DNA of 64,000 nt from Aulosira sp. FACHB-615 (GTDB taxonomy: Bacteria > Cyanobacteriota > Cyanobacteriia > Cyanobacteriales > Nostocaceae): assembly GCF_014698045.1 (NCBI RefSeq), contig NZ_JACJSE010000018.1, positions 62,001 through 126,000 on the forward strand, in the 5' to 3' direction. Shown here piece by piece: positions 50,741 through 59,265 of this stretch. The notes beneath the pieces are model-generated. The model saw nothing but the letters and a program-made list of their open reading frames with translations. It was not told the origin of the DNA and did not search any database. Positions within the stretch are counted from its first letter, which is position 1, and each line of letters starts with the position of its first letter. The position numbers and the translations under genes were made by a program.

Positions 50741-51670
50741 CTAGTTATTGCGATTCACAATAAAGTGGGCTATGGCTTTGAGTGGTTGTGCCAGACTACC
50801 ATAAGGTTCTAATTCTGCACAAGCTGACTCAATTAGCTGTTGAGCTTTAGCGCGTGATTCCTCAATTCCCCACAGGCTAGGATAGGTAACTTTCTTGGCT
50901 ACGAGGTCTTTACCCGCCGTTTTGCCCAATTGTTCTTGAGTGGCTGTGACATCCAAAATATCATCAATAATTTGGAATGCTAGACCGATGTTTTGTGAGT
51001 AGCGAGTTAATCTTTGTATGTCGTCTGCGGCGGCTCCAGCTAAGATACCACCACAAACAACGCAAGCTTCCAAAAGGGCCGCAGTTTTATGGTTGTGAAT
51101 AAAGTTGAGGGTTTCGAGGGAAATATCAGATTTACCTTCTGATTCCAAATCTACCACTTGCCCACCCACTAAGCCTGCTGCGCCCAAGGCTCTGCCTAAG
51201 CGAGCAATTACCTGCAAAACTTTATCTCTAGGAACATTCTCTGGTGTTTTAGTGGCAACTAGTTCAAAAGCAAAGGCGAGTAAGCCATCGCCTGCCAAAA
51301 TTGCAATATCTTCGCCATAGACTTTGTGATTGGTCAACATTCCACGACGATAATCATCATTGTCCATTGCTGGCAGGTCATCGTGAATTAATGACATTGT
51401 GTGAATCATTTCGACGGCACAAGCTGTAGGCATAGCCATTTCGATAGTACCGCCCATCATTTCACAGGTAGCAAGACAGAGAATGGGACGTACCCGCTTA
51501 CCTCCAGCTAGGAGAGAGTAGCGCATTGATTCATAAATTGTTTCTGGATATATGACGGGCATTGATTTATCCAGAGCAGTATCACAAAGCTTTTGGCGCT
51601 CTTTGAGATAGGCGACAAGGTTAAAGGTTGCTGTTTCTGGCATCTTCTGAAGGTTATCAGCTGCTACCAT
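50741..51670 (-). CDS. crtE: Geranylgeranyl diphosphate synthase
   Basis: Adds isopentenyl diphosphate to farnesyl or shorter allylic diphosphates to make the C20 precursor of carotenoids, phytol and tocopherol. ATG 51670 gives the start MVAADNLQKMPETATFNLVAYL and 309 residues; the GTG at 51721 would add 17 residues without family likeness. The first Asp-rich motif is HDDLPAMDNDDYRRG, the second QIIDDILDVT, with GGKRVRPIL before and GQVVDLESEG between, all typical of short-chain prenyl transferases. Residues near the first motif fit a C20 product, but C15 (ispA-like) is possible. It follows folD by 128 bases on the same strand. Confidence 0.92.
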   Translation of the reverse strand: MVAADNLQKMPETATFNLVAYLKERQKLCDTALDKSMPVIYPETIYESMRYSLLAGGKRVRPILCLATCEMMGGTIEMAMPTACAVEMIHTMSLIHDDLPAMDNDDYRRGMLTNHKVYGEDIAILAGDGLLAFAFELVATKTPENVPRDKVLQVIARLGRALGAAGLVGGQVVDLESEGKSDISLETLNFIHNHKTAALLEACVVCGGILAGAAADDIQRLTRYSQNIGLAFQIIDDILDVTATQEQLGKTAGKDLVAKKVTYPSLWGIEESRAKAQQLIESACAELEPYGSLAQPLKAIAHFIVNRNN

Positions 51671-51798
51671 TCTTATAATTCCTTCAATTTTTGGCTTTTG
51701 GCTGTTTGTCTTATACGTCACAATTTTACGGGGCTTTGGTGCTGAAAAGTTATGCAGGATGAATCGGGAGTTAAAAATTCATAACTGATATCTTTTGA

Positions 51799-52674
51799 CT
51801 AGCTTGTAGTCCGCAAATAGCTGGTAAATGTATTTTGCAATAATATGGCAACGGTCATAGGGCCGACACCGCCAGGAACTGGGGTGAAATATTCTGCCAC
51901 ACCTGCAATTGATTCCAAATCGACATCGCCGACTAAGCGACTATTGCCATTGGCATCAGTGACGCGGTTCATCCCCACATCTACCACGATCGCACCCTGT
52001 TTTACCATGTCGGCGGTAATGAGTCCTGGACGACCAACGGCGGCGATGATAATATCGGCATTCTTGGTGATGCTGGCAAGATTTTGCGATCGCGAGTGGG
52101 CAATGGTAACAGTAGCATCTGCTTCTAGTAGCATCAAAGCCATTGGCTTTCCTACTAAAATACTGCGCCCTATCACCACTGCATTTTTTCCCCGCAAAGG
52201 AATATTATATTCTGCCAGCAAGTGCATGACTCCCGCAGGAGTGCAACTACGTAAACCACTTTCACCGCGTACTAGTCGCCCTAAATTGACTGGGTGCAGT
52301 CCATCCGCATCTTTATCGGGATGTATTTGATGTAACAAAGAGACTGCATCCAAATGGTCAGGTAAGGGGAGTTGCACCAAAATTCCATCAACTCGATTAT
52401 CTTCATTGAGTTCGGCAATAACCGCCTCTAATTCTTTTTGGCTAGTTTCTTGAGGAAAATGCTTACCAAAAGAAGCAATACCCACCTTAGCGCAGGCTTT
52501 TTCTTTATTGCGGACATAAGCTGCTGATGCGGGGTTATCACCAACCATCAACACGGCTAAACCAGGAGGACGGCCTACTTTGGCTTGTAATTGGTGAATT
52601 TGGGTTTTAAGTTGCTGGTGAATTTTTGCTGCTAAGGCTTTACCATCAAGAAGTTTGGCAGTTGTTGTTTCCAT
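51799..52674 (-). CDS. folD: Bifunctional methylenetetrahydrofolate dehydrogenase/cyclohydrolase
   Basis: Interconverts 5,10-methylene- and 10-formyl-tetrahydrofolate with NADP+, feeding purine, formyl-methionine and thymidylate synthesis. The 291-residue length is normal. Seen: AYVRNKEKACAKVGI with the catalytic Tyr and Lys, GILVQLPLPDHLD, PDKDADGLHPVNLGRL, SCTPAGVMHLL, AVVIGRSILVGKPMALML (nucleotide motif) and GDVDLESIAGVAEYFTPVPGGVGPMT. GAGGA lies 6 bases before ATG 52674. No fusion or truncation. Confidence 0.96.
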   Translation of the reverse strand: METTTAKLLDGKALAAKIHQQLKTQIHQLQAKVGRPPGLAVLMVGDNPASAAYVRNKEKACAKVGIASFGKHFPQETSQKELEAVIAELNEDNRVDGILVQLPLPDHLDAVSLLHQIHPDKDADGLHPVNLGRLVRGESGLRSCTPAGVMHLLAEYNIPLRGKNAVVIGRSILVGKPMALMLLEADATVTIAHSRSQNLASITKNADIIIAAVGRPGLITADMVKQGAIVVDVGMNRVTDANGNSRLVGDVDLESIAGVAEYFTPVPGGVGPMTVAILLQNTFTSYLRTTS

Positions 52675-53071
52675 GAGAATCCTCAGAAGATTCGCCTCTA
52701 AAATCCAAAATGTAAATTGTCTGTAGCGAAGTCAACGGTTTGAAAGGTTTTTGGCTGTTAATTGTTGTTGCGCCTCTCCTACCACAAGACCATACTTGTT
52801 CATCTTCTCAGATCCCTTGTCGAATCTGACGGATAAAACTATGAAATCTTAGTGGGAGGGAGTGGGGAGTTGGGAGTTGAGAATGGGTTGTAGAGAAGGG
52901 TGTCAGGGTGTAGGGGGTTGAAGAGGAGAAATTACAATCATTTCTCCCTTGTCGCCCTTGTCTACCTTGTCTCTCACCAAACCCATCAACCGGGGAACAG
53001 AGAACGGCTAAAACTCAACAGGTAATAGTACAACAGAAGGAAAGTTTTCTACTCCCAACTACCCATTCCCT
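52675..53071. repeat. Intergenic region with a third GGAGAAAT hairpin
   Basis: GGAGAAAT-TACAATC-ATTTCTCC at 52925-52947 is a perfect 8-bp hairpin, matching 27323-27346, preceded by GGGTGT repeats and followed by CTTGTC nonamer-like repeats (52948-52974). No gene is seen. Confidence 0.6.
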
Positions 53072-53461
53072 ATGAGACTGATGCACAAATCGCCAAATTA
53101 TTACCGTATACTTTGCTATTTTGTCCTAGTGGCGGGACTTTCTGGCTGTGCGGCTTGGAGGCTTCCAGAAATCAAAGGTAGCAATTTCATTTTTGGTAGC
53201 AATGTGACTCAAATTGCCGAAATTCAAGCCAAACCCAACACACAGGCGACTGTGTATATTCAAGGTAAGGTAGAAAAGCAAGTCCCACTGATGAAGCAGT
53301 GGGCATACCAAATTGATGATTCGACTGGCAAAATTTGGGTAATTACCAATCAAAGCAATTTGCAAAAAGGTACTCAAGTAGTATTAAAAGGTAAAGTTAG
53401 CTACAAAAGTATCCCCATCGCTGGGCAAGATTTTGGCGAAGTATATATAACAGAAGAGTGA
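53072..53461 (+). CDS. Putative lipoprotein with OB-fold-like domain
   Basis: A 129-residue protein with a lipoprotein signal: basic start, hydrophobic stretch, and lipobox LSGC with Cys at residue 26. The mature domain (about 45-129) has short strands and the order ATVYIQGKVEKQVPLMKQWAYQIDDSTGKIWVI...GTQVVLKGKVSY, which resembles the five-strand OB-fold (YgiW/BOF or tRNA-anticodon type) common in small exported proteins. Its TGA overlaps the region just before the Nudix gene, so the pair may be cotranscribed. ATG 53072 or the third-codon ATG 53081 could start. Function unknown. Confidence 0.75.
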   Translation: MRLMHKSPNYYRILCYFVLVAGLSGCAAWRLPEIKGSNFIFGSNVTQIAEIQAKPNTQATVYIQGKVEKQVPLMKQWAYQIDDSTGKIWVITNQSNLQKGTQVVLKGKVSYKSIPIAGQDFGEVYITEE

Positions 53462-53478
53462 TTTTAAGTGTAAATTTT

Positions 53479-53919
53479 ATGACTAATCAATTACCAGAAG
53501 TAGCGATCGCCATTCTCTACCAAGACAATAAGTATCTCATGCAACTGCGCGACAATATCCCCACGATTGCGGCGGCTGGTTGCTGGGCTTTTTTTGGCGG
53601 ACATATCGAACCCGGTGAAACACCAGCCGTCGCCGTCCAACGGGAAATTCTCGAAGAAATTGGTTATAACTTACCAACATTCGCTGAATTTGGCTGCTAT
53701 CCCGATGAAAAAGTCATCCGCCATGTTTTTCAAGCACCTTTGTTGGTAGACATCAATCAACTAGTGCTGAATGAAGGCTGGGACATGGGACTGTTAACAG
53801 CCGAAGACATCCGCCGTGGTAATTGTTACTCAGCCGTAGCCGAGGAAGTTAGACCATTGGGGACAATGCACCAAAAAATTATGCTGGATTTTATTAGTAA
53901 GCGAGAGAGTGGGGAGTAG
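53479..53919 (+). CDS. Nudix hydrolase
   Basis: A 146-residue pyrophosphohydrolase of the Nudix family, which cuts X linked to a nucleoside diphosphate. The Nudix box is complete: GHIEPGETPAVAVQREILEEIGY fits Gx5Ex7REUxEExGU at about residues 40-62. ATG 53479 is chosen; the longer frame to 53458 would start at GTG inside the lipoprotein stop region. AIAILYQDNKYLMQLRDN precedes the box. Substrate cannot be told; similar cyanobacterial proteins are unassigned. It starts 17 bases after the lipoprotein stop. Confidence 0.88.
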   Translation: MTNQLPEVAIAILYQDNKYLMQLRDNIPTIAAAGCWAFFGGHIEPGETPAVAVQREILEEIGYNLPTFAEFGCYPDEKVIRHVFQAPLLVDINQLVLNEGWDMGLLTAEDIRRGNCYSAVAEEVRPLGTMHQKIMLDFISKRESGE

Positions 53920-53929
53920 CTGACAGGTG

Positions 53930-53995
53930 TAGGTTTTTTTTACATTTCACCCCTACACCCAATCCCCACAGACAATTTTTGTGCGTAAGTCCTGA
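53930..53995 (+). repeat. MITE-like element copy, TGCGTAAGTCCTGA end
   Basis: The interior TTTCACCCCTACACCCAATCC and right end TGCGTAAGTCCTGA (53982-53995) match the element copies at 1272-1380, 59098-59237 and 63400-63477. Left end not clear. Confidence 0.5.
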
Positions 53996-54001
53996 GCTAT
54001 T

Positions 54002-55735
54002 TTAGCTAATAGCAGATTCAGTTCCTGCTAACAATGCTTTAGTTGCAGACTCTCCTGCTTTTTTCAACTTGCGCGTTAGTTGAGATATTAAAAATGTTGC
54101 GATCGCAAAATGTCCTAAGATTGCCAGAAAATAAGCCAATGGTAATCCATCTCCGCTTCTTGATGAGGATAAAGCAATGAGTGGTGCAGCAATGGAAAAT
54201 AGCCAAACTACAGGGTAGTTGTCAGGTCTATTAAAGAATATTCCTAAAAAAATGGGTGGGAGTATAATCACAGACATTAACACTCCTGCTGCCCATAATT
54301 GGCGCTGTTCATTTTTCATGAAGAGAATTAACTGAGTTAAGGCTGCATAGATCACAGCTAAACTCCCTGCAAACAGCAGCGCCATCCAAGTATTCATTTT
54401 ATCTTCGATACTGACTTGGGAAATCAAAGCAAAGCAGCTTAAGCAAGTCACAGACATGATGGCATTAATAGCGATCGCTAAAATTCCTGGGCTTTTCTCA
54501 CCCCAAATTAAATCATCAGTTAAACTAGTTTTACCTAATTCTTTGGGTTGCGTAATATGTCTGTATCTAGCCCAATCTTGCAGTGTTTGACGACCAGGAA
54601 TAATCGCAGCAATTAAATATAAAAATAGCCCCAAATTCAAAATCATTAAAAGTCCGATGTTTTCTTGAAGTACATAACTATAACTTCTAGATGGGCCATC
54701 AAATATTAACTCTCGCCAATCAGCGCATCCTAAAATGATGAGATTAAAAACAGCAGTTAGTAAATAACTCTGCTTTTTGCTCAACATAGTTACATTAGGA
54801 TCACGAAAGCAACGCTGTAAAGATTGCCAAAAAAAGTATGCACCGATAAAATAAACTGCTACTGCAAAGACAGCCGTAGTAATAAAACTTTCTCCTATGG
54901 AGAAAATGAACCAAGAAAAAGATTTGAAATTGGGAATAGCAAAACTAAATTTTCTGTCTATTTCAATGTCAAAATATGGCATTAAAAAATATGGGTTAAG
55001 TAGCCCAAAAAAATTAACTGGATTATTAGTAGGGAAATTAGACGTGAAAGTTTGTTTGGTAAATATGAGGTATCCTAATAATGCGCCACTGCCTAACCAA
55101 GGCTGAAAACCCCCTAACCAAGAACCCACCAAACCAAATATTAATGCAGCACTGTAGTATAAAAAACTAGCCCCAATGACTACTGCATCAAAACTGATAA
55201 TTTCCATCACATGAATTTTGGCATTCAAACCCATCCAGAAATGCAAAGGTAATGCTAATACTACAGCCACATAAAGTAAAGCGGGAACACCAAGCATTTT
55301 TCCCAATAAAATACTCTGTGGTGATTGGGGACTCAGGCGGATAAAATTTAGGGTATCGCGTCTTTGTTCGGTAGCTAAGTCATTAATTAGTAGATAACTA
55401 CCTGCTGCTAATAAACCAAAGCTCACAATAATATTTAACCAAGTAAAGACATCCCAAGACCACAATTGCCAATTGATAATCGCATTACCAAAACCATCAG
55501 CAAGACATCCAGGTAAGTCATATTTTGTTGTACCAGTGCAGTATCTATTAGTCAGATTTTGTACTGCATCATAGCGTGTAGGTAACTGGGCTTGAAAGGA
55601 TATAAATAAGATAAATTGACCCAGCAATGATAATGCAGATGTTAATAAAATATTTCGGGGTTTTAGCCGTCCTTTAAGTTCCCGAAATAACTGCGGATTC
55701 CCGTTTCCTAAGTAATTTATTAAGGCTTCTATCAT
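54002..55735 (-). CDS. ABC-2 type transporter permease (second permease)
   Basis: A 577-residue multispanning membrane protein, last gene of the exporter operon. It starts with NGNPQLFRELKGRLKPRNIL on the cytoplasmic side, then a first TM (about 33-52), a short periplasmic loop, and a second TM before the conserved cytoplasmic segment TEQRRDTLNFIRLSPQSPQSILLGKMLGVP. Roughly 12 further TM segments follow, with PGRQTLQDWARYRHITQPKEL in between and an ESATKALLAGTES tail. The same blocks occur in the upstream permease, so the two are paralogues and probably form a heterodimer with the shared ATPase. A 243-base gap with repeat sequence separates them. Confidence 0.85.
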   Translation of the reverse strand: MIEALINYLGNGNPQLFRELKGRLKPRNILLTSALSLLGQFILFISFQAQLPTRYDAVQNLTNRYCTGTTKYDLPGCLADGFGNAIINWQLWSWDVFTWLNIIVSFGLLAAGSYLLINDLATEQRRDTLNFIRLSPQSPQSILLGKMLGVPALLYVAVVLALPLHFWMGLNAKIHVMEIISFDAVVIGASFLYYSAALIFGLVGSWLGGFQPWLGSGALLGYLIFTKQTFTSNFPTNNPVNFFGLLNPYFLMPYFDIEIDRKFSFAIPNFKSFSWFIFSIGESFITTAVFAVAVYFIGAYFFWQSLQRCFRDPNVTMLSKKQSYLLTAVFNLIILGCADWRELIFDGPSRSYSYVLQENIGLLMILNLGLFLYLIAAIIPGRQTLQDWARYRHITQPKELGKTSLTDDLIWGEKSPGILAIAINAIMSVTCLSCFALISQVSIEDKMNTWMALLFAGSLAVIYAALTQLILFMKNEQRQLWAAGVLMSVIILPPIFLGIFFNRPDNYPVVWLFSIAAPLIALSSSRSGDGLPLAYFLAILGHFAIATFLISQLTRKLKKAGESATKALLAGTESAIS

Positions 55736-55914
55736 GAATATTTCTCCTCAGTAACTAGTTAATTATCTATCTGAATCTGGTTTGATTTCTGAATGTACTT
55801 ATGTAGGAAAAGAGTAGGAAATAGGGAGTAGGAAAGAAGCTTTGTATAAGTCCAGTTATTTTTTACCTAATCAAAGATTAGCCCTACATAGCAATCATAA
55901 ATGCTATACAAATA

Positions 55915-55952
55915 TTCCTCTACCTTGTCTCCCCTGTCTCCCTTGTCTACTT
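55915..55952. repeat. CTTGTCTCC/CTTGTCTAC repeat inside the ABC operon
   Basis: CTACCTTGTCTCCCCTGTCT followed by CCCTTGTCTAC (55920-55950) is a short nonamer tract lying in the 243-base gap between the two permease genes of one operon. Confidence 0.6.
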
Positions 55953-55978
55953 TTTCAAATAAGTTCCTTGCTGATTAA

Positions 55979-57889
55979 TTACCGTCCGGCTAATAATGCT
56001 TTCGTTGCAGATTCCCCAACTAACTTCACCTGATTGGCCAAATTTACATTTAACAAAGCTAAAACAGTGAACTCAGCTAAAAGCGACATAAAAGTTGTTG
56101 TTGTAGCTGAGTATTCCAAAGCAGCCCAAGGAAAATTAGAAAATAACCAAAACATAGTATTAGTTTCAGGTCTGATTTCTAATAGAGCCAAAATTATTGG
56201 TGGCACAAACATTAATATCCCTAGAATAATGCTAGACAAAAACACCCGCTTGGAAGTTTTTAACAATAGGATGCTTTGTAATATGGTGGCATAAATCATC
56301 GTTATAGCAATGAACATCGCCACTCCTAAAATAGCTTTCAGCCTGCCAATTCGGTTCACCCAATCAATAGCATTGTAATGATGGATATTCAAAGCTGGAG
56401 CGAGTAAAATCCATACTATTAAGGGGATAGTTATGATTATTAAACTCAACCCAACTGAAACTATTACAGGACTTTTATCCTGCCAAATTAAATCACGCCA
56501 TACAGATTTATTACTAAAAGCATCGCTACTAGATGTTTGTTGATGACGATATCTTGCCCAATCTTGTACTTGTTGTCTACAAGGAGACAAAATCATAAAC
56601 AAACAAGTTAGTAAAACGAAGTTAAGAAATATAAGCCAGAAGAAGTTTTGACCTATTTGATAATTCAAGTCATAGTAGCAATTTATTGGTTCATTATTTC
56701 GGTAAGCAAGGCAGTAATTTTTGGTATATTGCAGGGTAAATCCCCAAAAAATTACTTGATAGCCAGCTACCAATAAGTAACTTTGTCCTTTACTAAGTAA
56801 GGTAGCATTAGGATTACGAAACCGCCTTCCAAGTGCTTGCCAAATCCAATAGCAGCCAACACCATAATTGAGTAGGTGTAACCCTGTAAATGTGAAAACA
56901 TTTTTTCCTAATGGTAGGTAAAAAAATTGAGTTTCTGCTAACAATGATGGGTTGCTGTTCTTCAAAAGATTTGGGAACATATATTTCAGCATATCGAACG
57001 GGGTTAGTAGCCTCAGCCAAGCTGCTGTGGTGTGTAAATCTTCGCTACTAAATGCAAATTGCATTGCATTTAGCAAAAATATGAAAACTGCACCACTAGC
57101 CAACCAAGGCTGAAAACCACTCAATCGATTACTCATTAAACTGAATAATAATGTGGCGCTGTAGAAGAAGAAGCAACTAGCAGCTAAGACGATATAAAAG
57201 CTAACAATATAACTGATGTTAACTTGGGCAGAAATTCCTGACCAAATATGCAAAGGAACCGCCAGCAAAATTACTAAGTAAATAACAATTGGCACTCCTA
57301 GCATTTTGCCAGTTAAAATGCTAGTTTCTGGCTGGGGACTGAGGCGGATGAAATTCAGCGTACCGCGCTTTTCTTCTTGAGCAAGATTGTTGACTAGTAA
57401 ATATGTCCCAGCAACTAATAGTGTGTAGATAAAAACTATGCAGAGTGTGATAAATATATATTCCCAGTGGTCACGCCACCACATTTGAAAGTTAATTTCG
57501 GAAATGGGACATGGCTGCTGATATAGGGTATATTCTAACTGTTTTTGCTGTGCTTTGAGGGATTGTAATTTATCTTGGGATTCCAGTAGTTTTGAGAGAT
57601 CATAGTTTTGCTTAGTGCTGTAAAAATTGACTTGCTTTTGAGTCTGATCTATGAGTTTATAACCTGAGTCAATTTGCTTTTGATAAACCTTGCCCAGATT
57701 ACAATAAAAGTTATTCATGGGATATTTATTATTAGGATATTCTCTAAGATGATAGATAAACAATCCTAACTGAGCGATTAGTGAGATAGCGAAGGCAAAT
57801 ATTACGTTAAAAACTTTAAGACGACCTTTAAGTTCTCGTAAAAGCTGAGGATTCCAATCGCCAATTTTATCCAAAAAGTTGAGATACAT
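55979..57889 (-). CDS. ABC-2 type transporter permease (first permease)
   Basis: A 636-residue membrane protein. The N-terminus GDWNPQLLRELKGRLKVFNV and the segment EEKRGTLNFIRLSPQPETSILTGKMLGVP are shared with the downstream permease, as are QQVQDWARYRHQQ and the ESATKALLAGR end. It differs by a soluble insertion after the first TM (about residues 55-125) that is predicted to form a coiled coil in the periplasm (YQKQIDSGYKLIDQTQKQVN and KLLESQDKLQSLKAQQKQLE). About 13 TM segments in all. The gene starts 34 bases after the ATPase stop. The insertion may contact a partner or substrate. Substrate unknown. Confidence 0.85.
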   Translation of the reverse strand: MYLNFLDKIGDWNPQLLRELKGRLKVFNVIFAFAISLIAQLGLFIYHLREYPNNKYPMNNFYCNLGKVYQKQIDSGYKLIDQTQKQVNFYSTKQNYDLSKLLESQDKLQSLKAQQKQLEYTLYQQPCPISEINFQMWWRDHWEYIFITLCIVFIYTLLVAGTYLLVNNLAQEEKRGTLNFIRLSPQPETSILTGKMLGVPIVIYLVILLAVPLHIWSGISAQVNISYIVSFYIVLAASCFFFYSATLLFSLMSNRLSGFQPWLASGAVFIFLLNAMQFAFSSEDLHTTAAWLRLLTPFDMLKYMFPNLLKNSNPSLLAETQFFYLPLGKNVFTFTGLHLLNYGVGCYWIWQALGRRFRNPNATLLSKGQSYLLVAGYQVIFWGFTLQYTKNYCLAYRNNEPINCYYDLNYQIGQNFFWLIFLNFVLLTCLFMILSPCRQQVQDWARYRHQQTSSSDAFSNKSVWRDLIWQDKSPVIVSVGLSLIIITIPLIVWILLAPALNIHHYNAIDWVNRIGRLKAILGVAMFIAITMIYATILQSILLLKTSKRVFLSSIILGILMFVPPIILALLEIRPETNTMFWLFSNFPWAALEYSATTTTFMSLLAEFTVLALLNVNLANQVKLVGESATKALLAGR

Positions 57890-57923
57890 AGGAAGAATTA
57901 TTCTAAGTTAAAAATTTGATATT

Positions 57924-58874
57924 TTAGGATGCTTGTTTATGACCAAGCTTGAGGAAAATGCTTTCTAGGTCTTCTTGGGTGCAATGAAAGTCAGTGATGG
58001 GGATATTAGCTTGAATTAGCGATCGCAATAATTCTGCACAAGCATTCTGATCACCAGAAAAATTCACGCGCAGATTATTACTCCCAGGTAAAACTTCCCA
58101 TGCTTCTACCAAAGGATGATTTTTTAATTCACTAATTACAGGATCAATTTTTCCCAAGGTTGACAACATAATTTGTTGTCGAGCCAAACGCTGATAAAGT
58201 TGTTTGAGTGAAGCACTTTCTACTAAAAAACCTAACTCCATAATTCCAATTGAAGTACACAGTTCCGCTAAATCGCTGAGAACATGGGACGAAATTAAAA
58301 TTGTCATCCCAGCTTCTTGCAATGCTTTGATAATTTCGCGGAATTGCATTCTGGCGATGGGGTCTAGTCCCGATACCGGTTCATCTAGGAGTAATAAAAT
58401 TGGCTCATGGATGATAGTGCGTGCTAAACTGAGGCGCTGTTTCATCCCCCGCGACAGTGTAGAAATTAAACTGTTGCGTTTATTACCTAATTGAATGAGT
58501 TCTAAAACTTCGTGTAGACGCTGAGTACGACGTGGTTCGCGCAAACGATACAACCGCGCAAAGTAATCAAGGTAATCCCAAACAGTTAAATCTTCATACA
58601 GGGGATAGTCATCGGGTAAGTAGCCAAGACGACGCTTGATAGTCGGGTTACTCTTGTCCCGTACCATGCGATCGCCGTTAATATATATCTCACCCGTAGT
58701 TGGTTCTTCAGCCGTTGCTAACATCCGAATGAGAGTTGTTTTACCCGCACCATTCGGCCCTATCAGTCCGTATACTTCACCCGTTTCGATTTCTAAATGA
58801 ACATCATTTACGGCTATGTACCGTTCAAATTGCTTAGTAAGTCCACAGGTGCGAATTGCTAATTCTTTTACCAT
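57924..58874 (-). CDS. ABC transporter ATP-binding protein (exporter type)
   Basis: The 316-residue nucleotide-binding subunit of an ABC-2 exporter. Walker A is GPNGAGKTTLIRML (about 38-51), the Q-loop is in GYLPDDYPLYEDLTVWDYL, the signature is LSRGMKQRLSLARTI (Ser-Arg-Gly-Met variant of LSGGQ), Walker B and D-loop are ILLLLDEPVSGLD, and the switch His is in ISSHVLSDL. The C-terminal 90 residues are an extra domain typical of the NatA/CcmA-like drug or antibiotic exporter group. It leads the operon, 34 bases before the first permease. Drug, peptide or polysaccharide export are all possible. Confidence 0.93.
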   Translation of the reverse strand: MVKELAIRTCGLTKQFERYIAVNDVHLEIETGEVYGLIGPNGAGKTTLIRMLATAEEPTTGEIYINGDRMVRDKSNPTIKRRLGYLPDDYPLYEDLTVWDYLDYFARLYRLREPRRTQRLHEVLELIQLGNKRNSLISTLSRGMKQRLSLARTIIHEPILLLLDEPVSGLDPIARMQFREIIKALQEAGMTILISSHVLSDLAELCTSIGIMELGFLVESASLKQLYQRLARQQIMLSTLGKIDPVISELKNHPLVEAWEVLPGSNNLRVNFSGDQNACAELLRSLIQANIPITDFHCTQEDLESIFLKLGHKQAS

Positions 58875-59265
58875 ATCTAAAGGAGTACGGTGGTTAATTA
58901 CACACTAACCTAGCCTCTCTTTAGCCCTGTTGTCAGTCTCGTTTCCAAAATTGAAACTGAGTTATGATCAAATTTGTCTTCAGTGTTTAAATATACAGCT
59001 AATAACATTTCAGGCTGATAAAAAAGTAGGTAAAGTATATAACTTACCTACTTGTTCGCAAATATTCTATTTTTTGAGAGATTTTGACAAATTAACAAGA
59101 CTTACGCACAAAGATTATCTGAGGAGATTGGGTGAAAGGGTGAAAGGGTTTGGGGTGTAAGGATTTTGAATAAGTACACTCTATACCCCTAAACCCTCGC
59201 CAAAGCCCTTGATTTTTCGTTTTTATGCGTAAGTCCTGATTAAATTGGATTTGATATGTGCAAAC
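58875..59265. other. Intergenic region with a MITE-like element
   Basis: No gene is supported; a 76-codon plus-strand frame at 58930-59160 is mostly element sequence. The element at 59098-59237 is described separately. The rest is AT-rich and carries the promoters for the ABC operon. Confidence 0.4.
59098..59237 (+). repeat. MITE-like element, best-preserved copy
   Basis: Left AGACTTACGCA (59098-59108) and right TGCGTAAGTCC (59226-59236) are inverse at 10 of 11 positions. The interior GGTGAAAGGG...CCCCTAAACCC can also pair, so the 140 bases may fold into one long hairpin. Confidence 0.65.

Noticed and set aside
58930..59160. 76-codon plus-strand frame upstream of the ABC operon
   Set aside because: Second half lies inside a dispersed element; no family likeness.
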